NCBI GenBank assembly: GCA_039654915.1
Contig: CM077599.1
Span: forward strand, 79,204,001 to 79,268,000
From: Aquilaria yunnanensis
Taxonomy: Eukaryota > Streptophyta > Magnoliopsida > Malvales > Thymelaeaceae
DNA: 64,000 nt
Direction: 5' to 3'
Shown here: positions 49,605-61,460 of the stretch, one piece after another
Layout: each line of letters starts with the position of its first letter
Numbering within the stretch: the first letter of the stretch is position 1
Position numbers and translations under genes: made by a program
The notes under the pieces: generated by a model
Database searches by the model: none
Told to the model about the DNA's origin: nothing
What the model saw: only the letters and a program-made list of their open reading frames with translations

Positions 49605-49731
49605 GTGGACATGGTGCTCACCGAACAAGTAGAGCTTAGCAAAGTTAATGCGGCAGTAAAGAACCCGCAATTTGCTCGTTATAGGAGTCACAGGGAATAG
49701 TGTCTCTGACCTGGGATTTGGGAGCCACCAT

Positions 49732-50858
49732 AGTTGCTGCTGCTTTAGTTCTATCTTTGGGAACATTTTCTTTGGTCTTGACAGCTAAGATTTCGGGGTA
49801 AGAAGATAGAATCGTGGAGGAAATTTATGAATCTTTGTTTTCTTTTTACTTTTTGGCTTAATTCCTTAAATAGGCCAAACAATTAACAACATGACAATTT
49901 ACAACCTAAACTCTTAAACATTCTAAACCATGCATGCCCATCTAGCCCTTAGGTGGTCATAAAGGTTGTGCTTATAAGGAATTTCAACATACAGCTGCAC
50001 TTAACCCCTAGCCTTATCATATCTTACCCTAATTTAAACTTCAATTTCATTAACCAACTTCCTGAAAATGGGGCAAATTTGATTACAAATTAATAATTAA
50101 ATTATGAAACAATGATGCTTTTATTTTCCACCTTAAGCTATAAATACACATTTATCAGCAGTAATGACTGTCAATGTGGTTGGTCATCTAAGGGTTAGTT
50201 GCTATATTTCATTTTTTTATTTAAATTTAATGTGAATTTATGTACATTATTATGTATTAGGAAAAAAAATTTAAATATATTGTTTTTTATTTATCATTTA
50301 TATATAAAATTTTACATTTATATTTCAAAGAATGTTAAAAATAAAAACCTACTTTCTTCATCTCATATTCTTTGCATCATTTACCATTTCAGATCACCCA
50401 AAATTCTTTGCATAATTTCCTCATTCGATAAATTTTATAAACCAAATAACAAGTATGTTCCTTGTTTTCAAATCTTGCCAAAATCTATAGTTTGATCCTC
50501 TCCACCCCAATCACTAATCGGGTGAGGTCGGAAAGGATAAGATCAGAGGGTGATTGAAATTGTCATGTTCAAGATTGGATGAGATTAGAGAGAGAGAAGT
50601 CAAGGCGGAGGGACAAAGCCGAAAAAGGAAGGGAGGATATGACAAATAAAGGGCTTAAGGTCAAAGAAGGAAGTGAGGAGGCGACAGAGTAGGCAGCAAC
50701 ATGCAGTGGATTTGGGTTGATTGTGGCTACTAGAGAAGGTGGTTTAGTGGTATGATAGATGGGGAAGGGAAAGGGGACTATGGGTCAAAACAGAATCTTA
50801 TCATTCCCTAATCTCTACAAACATTATGAAATGGAGCAATTCCATAAAGTATAAATTA
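49732..50858. other. Upstream flank of the COL14-like pseudogene, intergenic
   Basis: AT-rich DNA with a more G-rich patch at 50510-50760. The long frame at 50199-50495 is low-complexity. No gene is recognised. Confidence 0.5.
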
Positions 50859-51075
50859 CTCTCTCCATCCCATTATCTTTGCTCTGTTTGACTTAAATTT
50901 ATTTATACTATTTTTTGTTAGAAAAAAAATTAAAAAAAATATATTTAGAAACTATAGATCTTAATTTATCATTCATATATAAAATTTTTTCATTTATATA
51001 TTAAAATTTTAAAATAAAAATTATAAATTAATTACTAAAAAATGAATTGTATAAAGAATTTAGAATGAGGGAGGT
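50859..51075. mobile_element. Stowaway-like MITE
   Basis: The left end CTCTCTCCATCCCATTATC and the inverse right end CTCCCTCATTCTAAATTC are the Stowaway-type CTCCCTCCGTCCC ends. TA dinucleotides flank both sides. The interior is very AT-rich. Confidence 0.65.
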
Positions 51076-51695
51076 TATTATGAATAATGGATAGTAAAAA
51101 ACTTGGATAAGTGGACTATATACTTCACTTTCTTTTGTCGTATACTCAAGATCAGTCATTAAAAATCAACTATTTCGAAAGGCAAAACATCCTAAAGACA
51201 ATTTAAATTATTTTGTTTCTTAAATTTTCCAATTTTCATTATTTTAAGGTATATATAATGGAGTTCAAAGGGGAGTAATAGTTAATCTTAGAGCTCTAGA
51301 TAATGACCACAGGCCTTATAATAAATACAATCAAAATTTATCACCTTGGTTTTACAAATTAAACCAAGCCTTAAATAATAGTTAAAGCTTTGTGGTTGAT
51401 ATCTAAAATATAAAGACCTTTCCCCATTTAGTAATATTCTATGTGTTTTCTAAAAAAAAAAAAAAATTCTACAACCCACTTACTGAATTAAAGAAACCAA
51501 TCCACTTCAAAGCAATCATGAAGCAAATTAATCAAGTTGTTATGACTTGTCAACTTCACAACCATGAGAGCCAATTGAGAATCCATTTTTGAGGTTGAGC
51601 AAAACAAGTCATCAATCATGAAATGCATTGCTCGGAAGATTTTGCTACAGAAATCATCTAAGAGTAGTGACTAATCATATTTAATATTCGCCATA

Positions 51696-51923
51696 CTCCA
51701 TCCCAAATCTTCCTCCATTTTAGTTTTTTCACTTAAAGTTAATTTGAATTTATTTATATTATTATTTGATTTTTTTTTTCAAAAAATTATATTTAAAAAC
51801 TATAAGTCTTGCAGTTTCTAATATATATATTTTTTAAAAAATAGCAAATAAAAATATAAATAAATTCAAGTCAAACTTAAGTTTAAAAACTAAAATTGTG
51901 TAGAGAATTTCAGACGAAAGTAG
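51696..51923. mobile_element. Stowaway-like MITE in duplication copy 1
   Basis: It has CTCCATCCCAAAT-type ends with TA on both sides and an AT-rich interior. The matching element in copy 2 is at 54888-55118, so the insertion predates the duplication. Confidence 0.6.
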
Positions 51924-52145
51924 TATCATTTATATCAACAAACAAAGTGTGTAGAGATTGCTTCCAGCCAAACATGGTACTACTTCAAACTGAAGGAAAG
52001 GGCAGCATGTGTGTACTAGTATTTAAACTAGATTCTCATGCTGGCAATGCATAGCTCTCCAGCCTCTACTATGGCAAGTCAACTACTAAACAAGGATCTA
52101 ACTTTTCAAAATTAGCAAGCTGTAGGAAAAAGGATTTGAAATGGG

Positions 52146-54098
52146 TTAAAAACAATGGGAGGTCATGGATGGCAGATGTAATGGATATAATTTACTTGAG
52201 TAAGAAGAAAATCTTAGCTTTGCCTTCTCATGGCATCTTGGGCAATAATGATATTTATGCCACAGGCAGTCCATTGAAGGAAAAAGAAAACAGATCCCCA
52301 ACCCGAATGGCATGAAACAACCAACAAGATTAGCTTGACTTGGTTTTGATTTAAACCACAAATCAAAAGTTTTAACTCTAATGAGACAAAATAAGGCAAA
52401 TAGAAGATAATCCAATTTGTTAGCTTACAACATGGAGAGTGTAGGAATAATGCGTACAAGTAATTGAAAAACATTAATACATTTCAGGGCATTGGAATGT
52501 TTTCTTAATCACAAGTAACAACTGGATGAAAGTTAAAACCTAAAGGAGCTTATTGCAATCACAATGCATGTTGTCCTTTCTTAATGAAAACTGAAATGGA
52601 AAAGGTTGGATTTAAAATGAAAATATGATCATAATAAGAAAAGTAAAGTATTAAAACCAACGAATAAAAGTAAATAAGAATCTCAGTGTCAGCCATAAAC
52701 AACAAAAATTTAAAGGCAAAAGAAAAACAAATTTTATGGTGTACGACTGGCAAGGAGTATGAAGAAGAAGCAAATAGTATGATTCCATTTTATAGACAAA
52801 TGGAGCAGGGGCAAACAACATTCAAACAATCAAAATTGAAAGGTTAATTAACATGGGTTTCATGTTTACAAAGATTATATATAAGTTAATGACTTATCTT
52901 TGCAATCATTAGTTTTGGGCCATTTTTGCGTGTAAGACCAATTCCCATGATTAAATAAAAGAAATCCAGTCCTACACAATTTATTGTTTTGGCACTACCA
53001 TGACACTATAATTAGCAAACCTGCCTTATAACCATATAATGACAATGTTATTCAAATAATTTATTTTCATATTCCTTTGCTCAAAAGGTAATTTTCATAT
53101 AAGGGAAAAATTTCAGCCTTTATTGAAGTTGATTAATCGAGTCTTGATTCTGAAAAGTAGTTTTGGCCCATCTGCTAAACTTTGAAGAATCCCAGTTCAT
53201 GAATTAGCAATCGTATCCAATCTACAAACAAATCTTACTAATTCTACCCTCATTTGTTCACATTTGAACAAGACCCTCCATATCCACCCCCATAAGATCA
53301 GACTACAATTTGTACACAAGAAACTCCAGTAAGAAACACAAATCACTTTTATATGTAATTTATAACATCCCTAAATCAAATTCCTTTTCCCTAGCTCAAT
53401 CCTACAAAGTCTGATTCTCCTCTAGACATAGTTTAGCACTCTGGCTCATCCAAACAAATAGAACATAAAATGCACGAATTGCAAGTTGTTTCTAGATCAA
53501 CTTTGCCTATAAAATAGAATCAGAATGCACCAAACAAAATGTTAACATAAAAAAACTTGAGGATTTGCGCAATATTTATGTTTAGGATATGGAGATCACT
53601 AAGATTGATTCCTCAATATGCTTGATTTGCATAAAAAAAAATCCTTGAGCTTAGTTTACCTTACGTATATTCCCATTTTTTCAATACCAGCAAAAGATTC
53701 AATTATCCTCTACGATCTCGAGTTGTTTTAGTATCTGAATCTTTCCATGAATTAAGACCTTATAATTAATAGCATATCCATTCTTTTCTTCTATCTACTT
53801 CTTCATTTGTTTACTCAAACACAACAACAATCAATAGATAGCCATAAACTTGGACGTGAAATAAAGCACCTAGAAATTCATAGAACAGAGAGACTGGGAA
53901 GTACCTAACATCAGTGGGCCCAAAATTACCATAAAAAGGGCAGTTGAAAGGCACAGAAGTGTTTCGATACATGGTCTAATGGATTGGAATTCCTCTGGGA
54001 TCACCTTAAATGGTCACTGCTAGGACCGCCCCCGCTTGGTAGGGGTTAACACCCATGTAGTACAGGACTCCGATGATAGGTTCGTCCGTCTTTGACAT
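52146..54098 (-). pseudogene. LITAF-domain (GILP-like) pseudogene, copy 1
   Basis: The minus-strand start at 54098 opens MSKTDEPIIGVLYYMGVNPY, followed by the proline/glycine segment and the first zinc-binding half of a LITAF domain. Exon 2 (about 52200-52360) gives VGCFMPFGLGICFLFPSMDCLW and HYCPRC, the membrane-inserting and second zinc-binding half. The plant family (At5g13190, GILP) encodes membrane-associated proteins linked to cell-death control. Here exon 1 has two in-frame stops (TAA before the GDP motif, TAG before the MYR motif), the first CxxC has become CxxY, and the exon 2 acceptor AG has become AA. It is dead. Confidence 0.8.
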
Positions 54099-54229
54099 TT
54101 CTTCAGTGAAATCTGCTGACAGATCGAAATTAGCAGCAGAAGATAACTCTTGAAATCGTTGAGGTAGTGAACCCGCCTAAATTGGAACTTGGACTGTGTT
54201 TTGATAGATGAAGCTTTGGCAATGACCAA

Positions 54230-54711
54230 AACACCCTCTTAGCCCATTTCTCCCAAGCCCCTCCCTTTCCGATGATAGTATATTTGTTATTCCATCTATT
54301 CACCAATGCTCAAACCCACAACCAAAACCAAAGCTTAGACCTATTTAGCCTCCAAAAACAACTTTTACCCAACCAAAGCCCAAACTATAGAAAGAACCAA
54401 GGCTTAAAGACCCGACTATTCTAGAAGAACCTCTTCCAAACACACCTTCATCCAGACCCTCTAATCATCCAATAAAAATCCAGGAACCAAATCATGAAAC
54501 CATAACCATTCAAGCTAACCCAATTACCTCTTTCCTAGACCACTAGATCCATATGATCCAAACATAAACAGATAAATTGGATAATGATTTTGACCATGAA
54601 TCTATAGCCCCATTATCTTCTTTTGAGCTGCAAGTATTTATGGCTCAACTAAATGAAACTAGAACATTTGAAGTTCATAATGATGCTCATCCTAAAGCTA
54701 TTATGCCTCCT
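54230..54711 (+). pseudogene. 5' part of a pararetrovirus coat region (in duplication copy 1)
   Basis: This is the partial copy of the viral sequence that continues in full at 58150 onward. It encodes, with stops, a Pro/Gln/Lys-rich stretch and the acidic start of the coat-protein region. It ends abruptly at the duplication junction. Confidence 0.6.
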
Positions 54712-54887
54712 AAAGCAAATTAATCAAGTTGTTATGACTTGTCGACTTCACAATTGTGAAAGCCAATTGATAATCCATTTTCGAGGTTGAACGAAACAAG
54801 TCATCAATCATAAAATTCATTGCTTACAAGATTTTGCTACAGAAATCATCCAAGAACAGTGACTAATCATATTTAATACTTGCCATA

Positions 54888-55118
54888 CTCCTTTGTCCCA
54901 AATATTTACTCCATTTTAATTTTGTTCACTTAAAGTTAACTTAAATTTATTTATATTATTATTTGATATTTTTTTTAAAAAAATTATATTTAAAAACTAT
55001 AAGTCTTGTAGTTTCTAATATAATTTTTTTAAAAAATAGAAAATATAAATATAAATAAATTCAAGTCAAACTTAAGTTTAAAAACTCAAATTGCATAGAG
55101 AATTTGAGACAAAAATAG
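54888..55118. mobile_element. Stowaway-like MITE in duplication copy 2
   Basis: Counterpart of 51696-51923, with TA on both flanks. Confidence 0.6.
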
Positions 55119-55176
55119 TATTACTTATATAAGCAAACAGAGTATGTAGAGATTGTTTCCAACCAAACATAGTACT

Positions 55177-55936
55177 GGGGACAAAGCTATGTAAGGATAG
55201 GGAGGGGCTACGGTCCCCTCTAGATTTCTTAAAAATTTTTATTAGTAGTAGTTAATATGATATCAAATTTTAAAAGTTTTAAAGTTAGGTACTTATTTGT
55301 AAATTATAAAATTAATAATGGGCTTTGGTGGATTTTATCATTTTTAAATGTTTTAATGCAAACTTTCTTCTCCTTGGCAATGCAAATCAGAAACTTCAAC
55401 AGAGCTCTACAAGGAAGAAACATGCGAACAATGAGCAAACTAGCCTCATTTTATCTCTTTCCCTTATAGAATCTCCACAGAAGCTTCAGCAACGAGATAT
55501 TGGCCCATTGGTGATGACACAACTTTTTCTCTCCATCACTGATCACCATTTATCCATATTTGCCTTCTTGTTAAGTTTTTGGAAAAGCCCCAACTGCCTA
55601 GCAGGTTGGGTGTGTTCTGAATTTTTCTTTCTTTTCCTCTAATTCTTAGTTTTTATATCAACTACTCACTCAAATTGCGAATAAGGTGTACTAATCAGAA
55701 AGGGTAAGATCCTATATATGTATTCTATGGATTTAAAGGAACGTCGTGTTAAATTTTAAGTTATAAAATTTTGAATTAAACTAAATTATTATAGACTTTT
55801 GAATTTTGTGAATTTATATATAATATTATTTGATGTTTTCTAGTATTGATCATAAATTTATACATGTTAACAACATGCCCACACCTACACCTTCGCCCTC
55901 CCCTACCCCTAACCATGATTCTTGGCTACGTCCCTG
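55177..55936. mobile_element. hAT-like non-autonomous element, 760 bp
   Basis: It interrupts duplication copy 2; the empty site is preserved in copy 1 at about 51976. The left end GGGGACAAAGCTATG and the inverse right end CAGGGACGTAGCCAAG are imperfect inverted repeats. ATAGTACT (55169-55176) and ATGGTACT (55937-55944) form an 8-bp target duplication with one change, as for hAT transposons. There is no transposase. Confidence 0.75.
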
Positions 55937-56149
55937 ATGGTACTACTTCAAATTAAAAGAAAAGGCAGAATGTGCGTAGTGTTTAAACTAGATTCTCATG
56001 CCAGCAATGCATAGCTCTTCTACCTCTACTTTGGCAAGTCAACTACTAAACAAGGATCTAACTTTTCAAAATTAACAAGCCATGGGAAAAAAGCGTTATA
56101 AATGGGTTAAAAAAAGTGGGTAGATGTAATGGATATAATTTACTTAAGT

Positions 56150-57995
56150 AAGAAGAAAATCTTAGCTTGCCTTCTCATCACATCTTGGGCAATAACGATA
56201 TTTGTGCCACAGGCAATCCATTGAAGGGCAAAGAAAATAGATTCCCAACCTCGAATGGCATCAAACAACCAACAAGAACAGCTAGACTTGGTTTTGATCT
56301 AAACCACAAATCAAAAGTTTTAACTATAGTGAGACAAAAGAAGGCAAATAAAAGACAATCCAATCTATCAGCTTACAACATGAAGAGAGTAGGAAAAATG
56401 CATACAAATAATCTAAAACCATTAATACTTTTCGGAGCATTGGCATGTTTTCTTAATCACACGTAACAACTAGATACGAGGTGAAACCTAAAGGAGCTTC
56501 TTGCAATCACAATGAATGTTTTCCTTTTTTACTGAGAATTGAAACAGAAAAGGTTGGATTTGAAATGAAAATATGATCATAATAAGAAAAGTAAAGTATT
56601 AAAACCAATGAATAAAAGTAAATAAAACTCTTAGTGTCAGCTATAAACAACAAAAACTTAAAGGTAGAAGAAAAACAAATTTTATGGCGTACGACTGGCA
56701 ATGAGTATGAAGATGAAGCAAATAGTACTTTTCCATTTGATAGACAAATGGATTTCATGTTTGCAAGGATTAGATAGAAGTTAATGGCTTATCTTTGTAA
56801 TCATTATTTTTGGGCCATTTTTGCGTGCAAGACCAATTACAAGGATTAAATAAAAGAAATCTAGTCCCACACAATTTATTGTGTTGGCACTACTAGGACA
56901 CTATAATTAGCAAACCTGCCCTATAACCATACAATGACAATGTTACTCAAATAATTTATTTTCATATTCCTTTGCTCAAAAGATAATTAACATAAAATGG
57001 AGAAATTTTTGCCTTTGTTGGGGTTGATTAATTGAATCTAGATTCTCTTTAAAAAGTAGTTTTGGCCTATCTACTAAACCTTTAAAAATCCAAGTTCATG
57101 AATTAGAAATCGCATCCAATCTACAAATAAATCCTAACTGATTCTACCATTCTTTGTTGACATTTGAGCAGGACCTTCTACATCCATCCCCTATAGAATT
57201 ATACTACAATTTGTACACAAGAAACTCTAGTGAGAAACACATATCACTTTTATATACAATTCATAGCATCCCTAAATCTAATTCCATTTCCCTAGCTTAA
57301 TCCTACAAAGTCCGATTCTCTTCCAAACATACTTGAGCACTCTGGCTTATCCAAACAAATAGAACATAAAATGCATGAATTGCAAGTTGTTTCTAGATTA
57401 ACTTTGCCTAGAAAACAGAATCAAAATGCACCAAACAAAATGTTGACATAAAAATAGCTAAGGATTTTCACAATATTTATGTCAAGATCCAAAGATCATT
57501 AAGCTTGGTTCCCTAATATGCTCAATGTCCATCTAAAAATCCCTCAGCTTAGTTTACCTTACGTATGTTCCCATTTTTTCAATACCAGCAAAAGATTCAA
57601 ATGTCCTCTATGATCTCGAGTTGTTTTAGCATCTGAATCTTTCAATTAATTAAGACCTTAGAATTAATAGCCTATCCATTCCTTTGTTCTATCTACCTTT
57701 TCATTTGTTCACTTAAACACAAACAACAATCAATAGACAACCATAAACTTGGACACAAAATTGAACACCTAGAAATTAATAGAACAGAGAGACTGGGAAG
57801 TACCTGACATCGGTGAGCCTAGAATTGCCACAGAAAAGGTAGTTGAGAGGCACAGAAGTGTCTCGATACATCATCTAATGGATCAAAATTCCTCTGAAAT
57901 CACCGTAGATGGCTGCCATTGGGACCCCCCGTTTGCCAGTGGTTGACGCCTATGTAGTATGGGACTCCAATGACAAGTTCATTCATCTTTGGCAT
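56150..57995 (-). pseudogene. LITAF-domain (GILP-like) pseudogene, copy 2
   Basis: The start is at 57995 on the minus strand (MPKMNELVIGVPYYIGVN). A frameshift follows within about 25 codons. The TAG stop before the MYRDT motif is shared with copy 1. The first Cys of the first CxxC is Tyr here. Exon 2 keeps its AG acceptor and begins RSKPSLAVLVGCLMPF, but a base insertion then shifts the frame. Copies 1 and 2 share one nonsense mutation and differ in the others. Confidence 0.75.
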
Positions 57996-58149
57996 TTTCT
58001 TGGTGAAATTCGACGACAGATCGAAATTAGCAGCAGAAGATGACTCTTGAAATTGTCGACATAGTGAACGCACCTAAATTCAAACTTAAACCGTGTTTTG
58101 ATAGACAAAGCTTTGGCGATGACCAAATCATCCTTTTAGCCCATTTTTC

Positions 58150-61100
58150 CCAAACCCCTCTCTTTCTAGTGATAATACATTTGTTACTCCATCTCTTTAC
58201 CAATACTCAAACCAACAACCAAAACTAAATCTCAAACCCATTCAGCCTCCAAAAGCAACTTCTACCCAACTAGAGCCCAAACCACAGAAAGAACCAAAGC
58301 TTAAAGACCTAGCCATTTTAGAAGAACCTCATCCAAACCCACTTTCGCCCAGACCCTCTAATCATCTAATAAAAATCTAGAAATCAAATCATGAAACCAT
58401 GACCATTCAAGCTAACCCAATTACCTTTTTTCTAGACCACTAGATCCATATAGCCCAAACAGAAATAGATACCTTAGATGATGACTTTTTTACTTCCAAC
58501 TCATCAGAAGAAGAGGATAATGATTTTAACCATGAATCTGTAACCCCATCATCTTCTTCTGAGCTTCAACTATTTATAGCTTAAACAAATGAAACTGGAA
58601 CATTTGAAGTTCATAATGATGCTCATCCTAAAGTTATTGTACCTCATGAAGCTGAATCCATACATGAAAATTTCTTACATATAAATGCTGCTCCTACTTG
58701 GCATCCTCCTTCTACGTATGTCAAACTCACATTGGGTGATATTCTACCTCATATATGGCATGATGAATTCTTGAAAATGCATGCGTGGTGTCAAATTTAA
58801 ATGCAAAAGAAAGGTGCAACTAATACAAAAGTCATTTCGGCTTTTATAATGTCCAAGTCTTTTATGGGTAGTTCTTTGGAGATCAAACTTTTCTAGTTGA
58901 TACTATTAGAAAAGAATATTTTAAGATGAAATATTGTTTATGCAGCATAAAAGATTTAGGAAAAGCACTTTGAAAGAATGATGAAACGTTATTATCTATT
59001 CAGCACTAGGTATGATGATAACAATCTCAAGTAGCCATATCTGAATTCAGTCCCTAAAACTATTGGCTATGAAACTCTTTAGCTAATTTAGCAGAATAGC
59101 AAGACTTTAAATGACTCTACATTTGGAAAACTATAACAAAATTTGATGGCAGCTTTGCAGAAGTTGTGCAACACCTATACGTTTTTCATAGAATTCAATC
59201 AATCTCAAGAATCATTTGACAAGGTATATAAAAGGCCAGAACTTTCAATCAATTGTAAGGACAAACAAACTTGTCACTATTCTTTAAAGAAAAAACATCA
59301 CAGATGGAAGTTCTCTTTATTTTCTGAGAAGCCCAAAAGATTTAAAAGAAAAAAAAAATCTTCTAGTACAAAAGAAACACTGAAAAATTTAAGAAGTGTT
59401 CTATTTGTCAATAATAGGGGCATTTTAGTAAAAATTGTCCATAGAAGAACTCAAAATCCAATACCAAGATGGATAATATATTTATAAATGCTATAGGCAC
59501 AGATCTTTTTAGAGAAAATATAAAATCAATCTTTTCTGAGACAAATGATGAGTCTTCAACTTTGTTTGCTAGAAAAGCCTATTCCTTTAGTTTAGAGACA
59601 AATATTGGTTCCATCTACATGGTGCAAATTGCTCTACTTGATCTATTAATCTTTGCTGCTCAAATTATTCCTCAAGCCAAAGTCACAATTCTGATTGATA
59701 AGTATGTTAAGCCCATTCCAGTCATTGCTTTATCTTGTAATGAAAGGTTCAAGGCGGCAAATGATGTGTTCTATATTGATAAGATCAATAAGCCAGTCAA
59801 GATTTACTTATTCCCATCCAAATATTAAGTCACTCCTACCTATGGATATGTAGTACATGGCGAGGAGATGCTATTAGGATTTGATATTATAAAAAAGCTT
59901 CAAGTTCAATGGACTAACACTAGTATTAAGATAAAAAAGTTCTTCCTTCTATGGACATCCACTCCAAAGTTATATTCTTGTGAATGAGAAGTTTTGATTA
60001 CATGTCAATTATAAATTGCATCAAATCCAGTATTTAGTTTAGTCATGCAGATGATCATAGATCAATTTTGTGTTGAATCTCAAGCAAAATTTTAAAAAAA
60101 AACATCCTCTCCCCCTATAGAAAAATTTTAAGTTCTTTATTGAACCTTTATTTGAAAAGAACGAGAATGTCAACCCCACCAAAGCTACACATTCATGTAT
60201 GATACGTTAAGAGAAGAAAATGGCAGTATCAAAACTCCAAGAGTTGAAAGCCCAAGGATTGATTGAATCCATAACTTCCTTATAGGCATTCCAAGCCTTC
60301 TACATCAACAAATACTCTAAGCAAATCAGGAAAAAACCAAGACTTATTATTGACTATAAACCCCTTAATGAGTTTTTGGCTGATGTATAGTTTTTTTTAC
60401 CCTGAAAAAACACCTTGTTTTCCAACCTTACCAATTTCAAAATCTTTTCAAAATTTGATCTTTAATAAGGTTTTTGTCAACTAAGCATAAACTCACCAGA
60501 TAAATAAAAAACAACTTTTTATATCCTAAACTACCATTACCAATAGACAATCATACTTTTCGGTCTCAAAACAATCTCTCACTCTTCTCAAAGGCCATGA
60601 TACAGATATTTGAACCCATCCTACCCTCAGCCCTTGTGTATATTTATGATACTTTATTATTTTCCTTATGTGTAGGTATTCATTTAAAGTTATTACATCA
60701 ATTTACAGAATAGTAAAGCAATATGGTGTGATGTTTTCCCAGAAAAAGATGGCAATTGTCCAAACAACTATTAAGTTCCTCAGTGTACAGATTACAAATT
60801 GCAAATACCATCCACAACCTTATGTTGCAATAAAAATTCTAGATTTCCCCAATGGCAGTCTTACTAAGAATCAAGTCTAGAAGATATTGAGTCTTGTCAA
60901 TTACATCAGAGAGTTTATCCTATGCCTATCACAGATATTGTAGCCTCTCCATGCTTATTTCAATAGGGCTCAAGAGAAAATCACCATCATAGTCCTTCCA
61001 TCATCATGAAACAAGACAGTCCCTACCCTTTTTGAATATTCCCGACAAAGGGAAAAAAATATTACAAATGAATGCATTTGATGAATTTTTTCAATTGATC

Positions 61101-61460
61101 CTTTTCAAAGAAATAAAAAATGAAAGACACATGTGTGGTTATAACAATGAAGAATTTAAAGAATTTGAAAAGCAATACTACTCAACGTACAAAAAGGTGC
61201 TAGCTATCAAAAGAGGAATAAAGAAGTTTCAATTCCATCTAGTTGGACACTACTTTCTTGTTAAGATGGGCATGTCAACTTTTCACAAGATGGTGAATTT
61301 ATGCCAGAAGCAGCTGCCTAATGCTCAGCTACTCGGATGACAATAATGGTTCATCCAGGTCTCATTTGATGTTAAGCATATAAAAGGTAGCATTAATGCC
61401 TTGATAGACATTCTAAACAGACCACCAAAATCTCCTTCAAAGCCTCCCAAAGCCTCATAA
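58150..61460 (+). pseudogene. Endogenous pararetrovirus fossil (Caulimoviridae-like): coat, protease, RT, RNase H
   Basis: Plus-strand frames, broken by many stops and shifts, follow the order of a plant pararetrovirus polyprotein. A Pro-rich and then acidic region (58150-58560) comes first, followed by coat-protein-like sequence (58600-59340), a Lys-rich stretch and a CCHC zinc-knuckle relic (59330-59460). Then come aspartic-protease-like sequence (59469-59930), reverse-transcriptase segments (60200-60900) and RNase H (61030-61340). No integrase follows RNase H and no LTR flanks the region, which favours Caulimoviridae over a Ty3 element. The type appears closest to petuvirus/florendovirus. 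Stops in every domain show an old, non-infectious copy. Confidence 0.7.

Larger units (their letters stand above)
43118..49731 (-). pseudogene. COL14: CONSTANS-like (COL14/BBX12 type) pseudogene split by a copia element
   Basis: The gene runs on the minus strand. Its start codon is at 49729-49731 and the first part of B-box 1 lies at 49605-49731, already with frameshifts. A copia element (44822-49604) follows. B-box 1 then resumes with SSNLLSHKHLRSQ and B-box 2 with ICDNCTAEPVAVLCATDNLAL. A one-base loss removes the next Cys codon frame and a Trp codon has become a stop. Further remnants are 43728-44030 (RDHEESGQLEVAYG), 43345-43635 (ending DLELLAQNRGNAM) and a CCT domain at 43118-43235 (YDKHIQYESKK) with an internal stop. 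In life it would be a nuclear B-box/CCT regulator of light or flowering responses. With several stops, frameshifts and the insertion it cannot be functional. Confidence 0.85.
51523..54711. repeat. Tandem duplication, copy 1 (about 3.2 kb)
   Basis: This copy runs from 'aagcaaattaatcaagttgt' to the next occurrence of that text at 54712. It is largely collinear with 54712-58650, differing by scattered substitutions, small indels and a later transposon in copy 2. It contains a Stowaway element, a dead LITAF gene on the minus strand and, at its right end, the 5' part of the pararetrovirus sequence. Confidence 0.85.
54712..58650. repeat. Tandem duplication, copy 2
   Basis: The second copy of the ~3.2 kb unit at 51523-54711, enlarged by a 760-bp hAT-like insertion (55177-55936). 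Beyond about 58650 the match to copy 1 ends and the viral sequence continues alone. Confidence 0.85.

Noticed and set aside
58150..61460. Ty3/gypsy retrotransposon instead of a virus
   Set aside because: No LTRs, no integrase after RNase H, and a coat-like region before the zinc knuckle; a phylogeny would be decisive.
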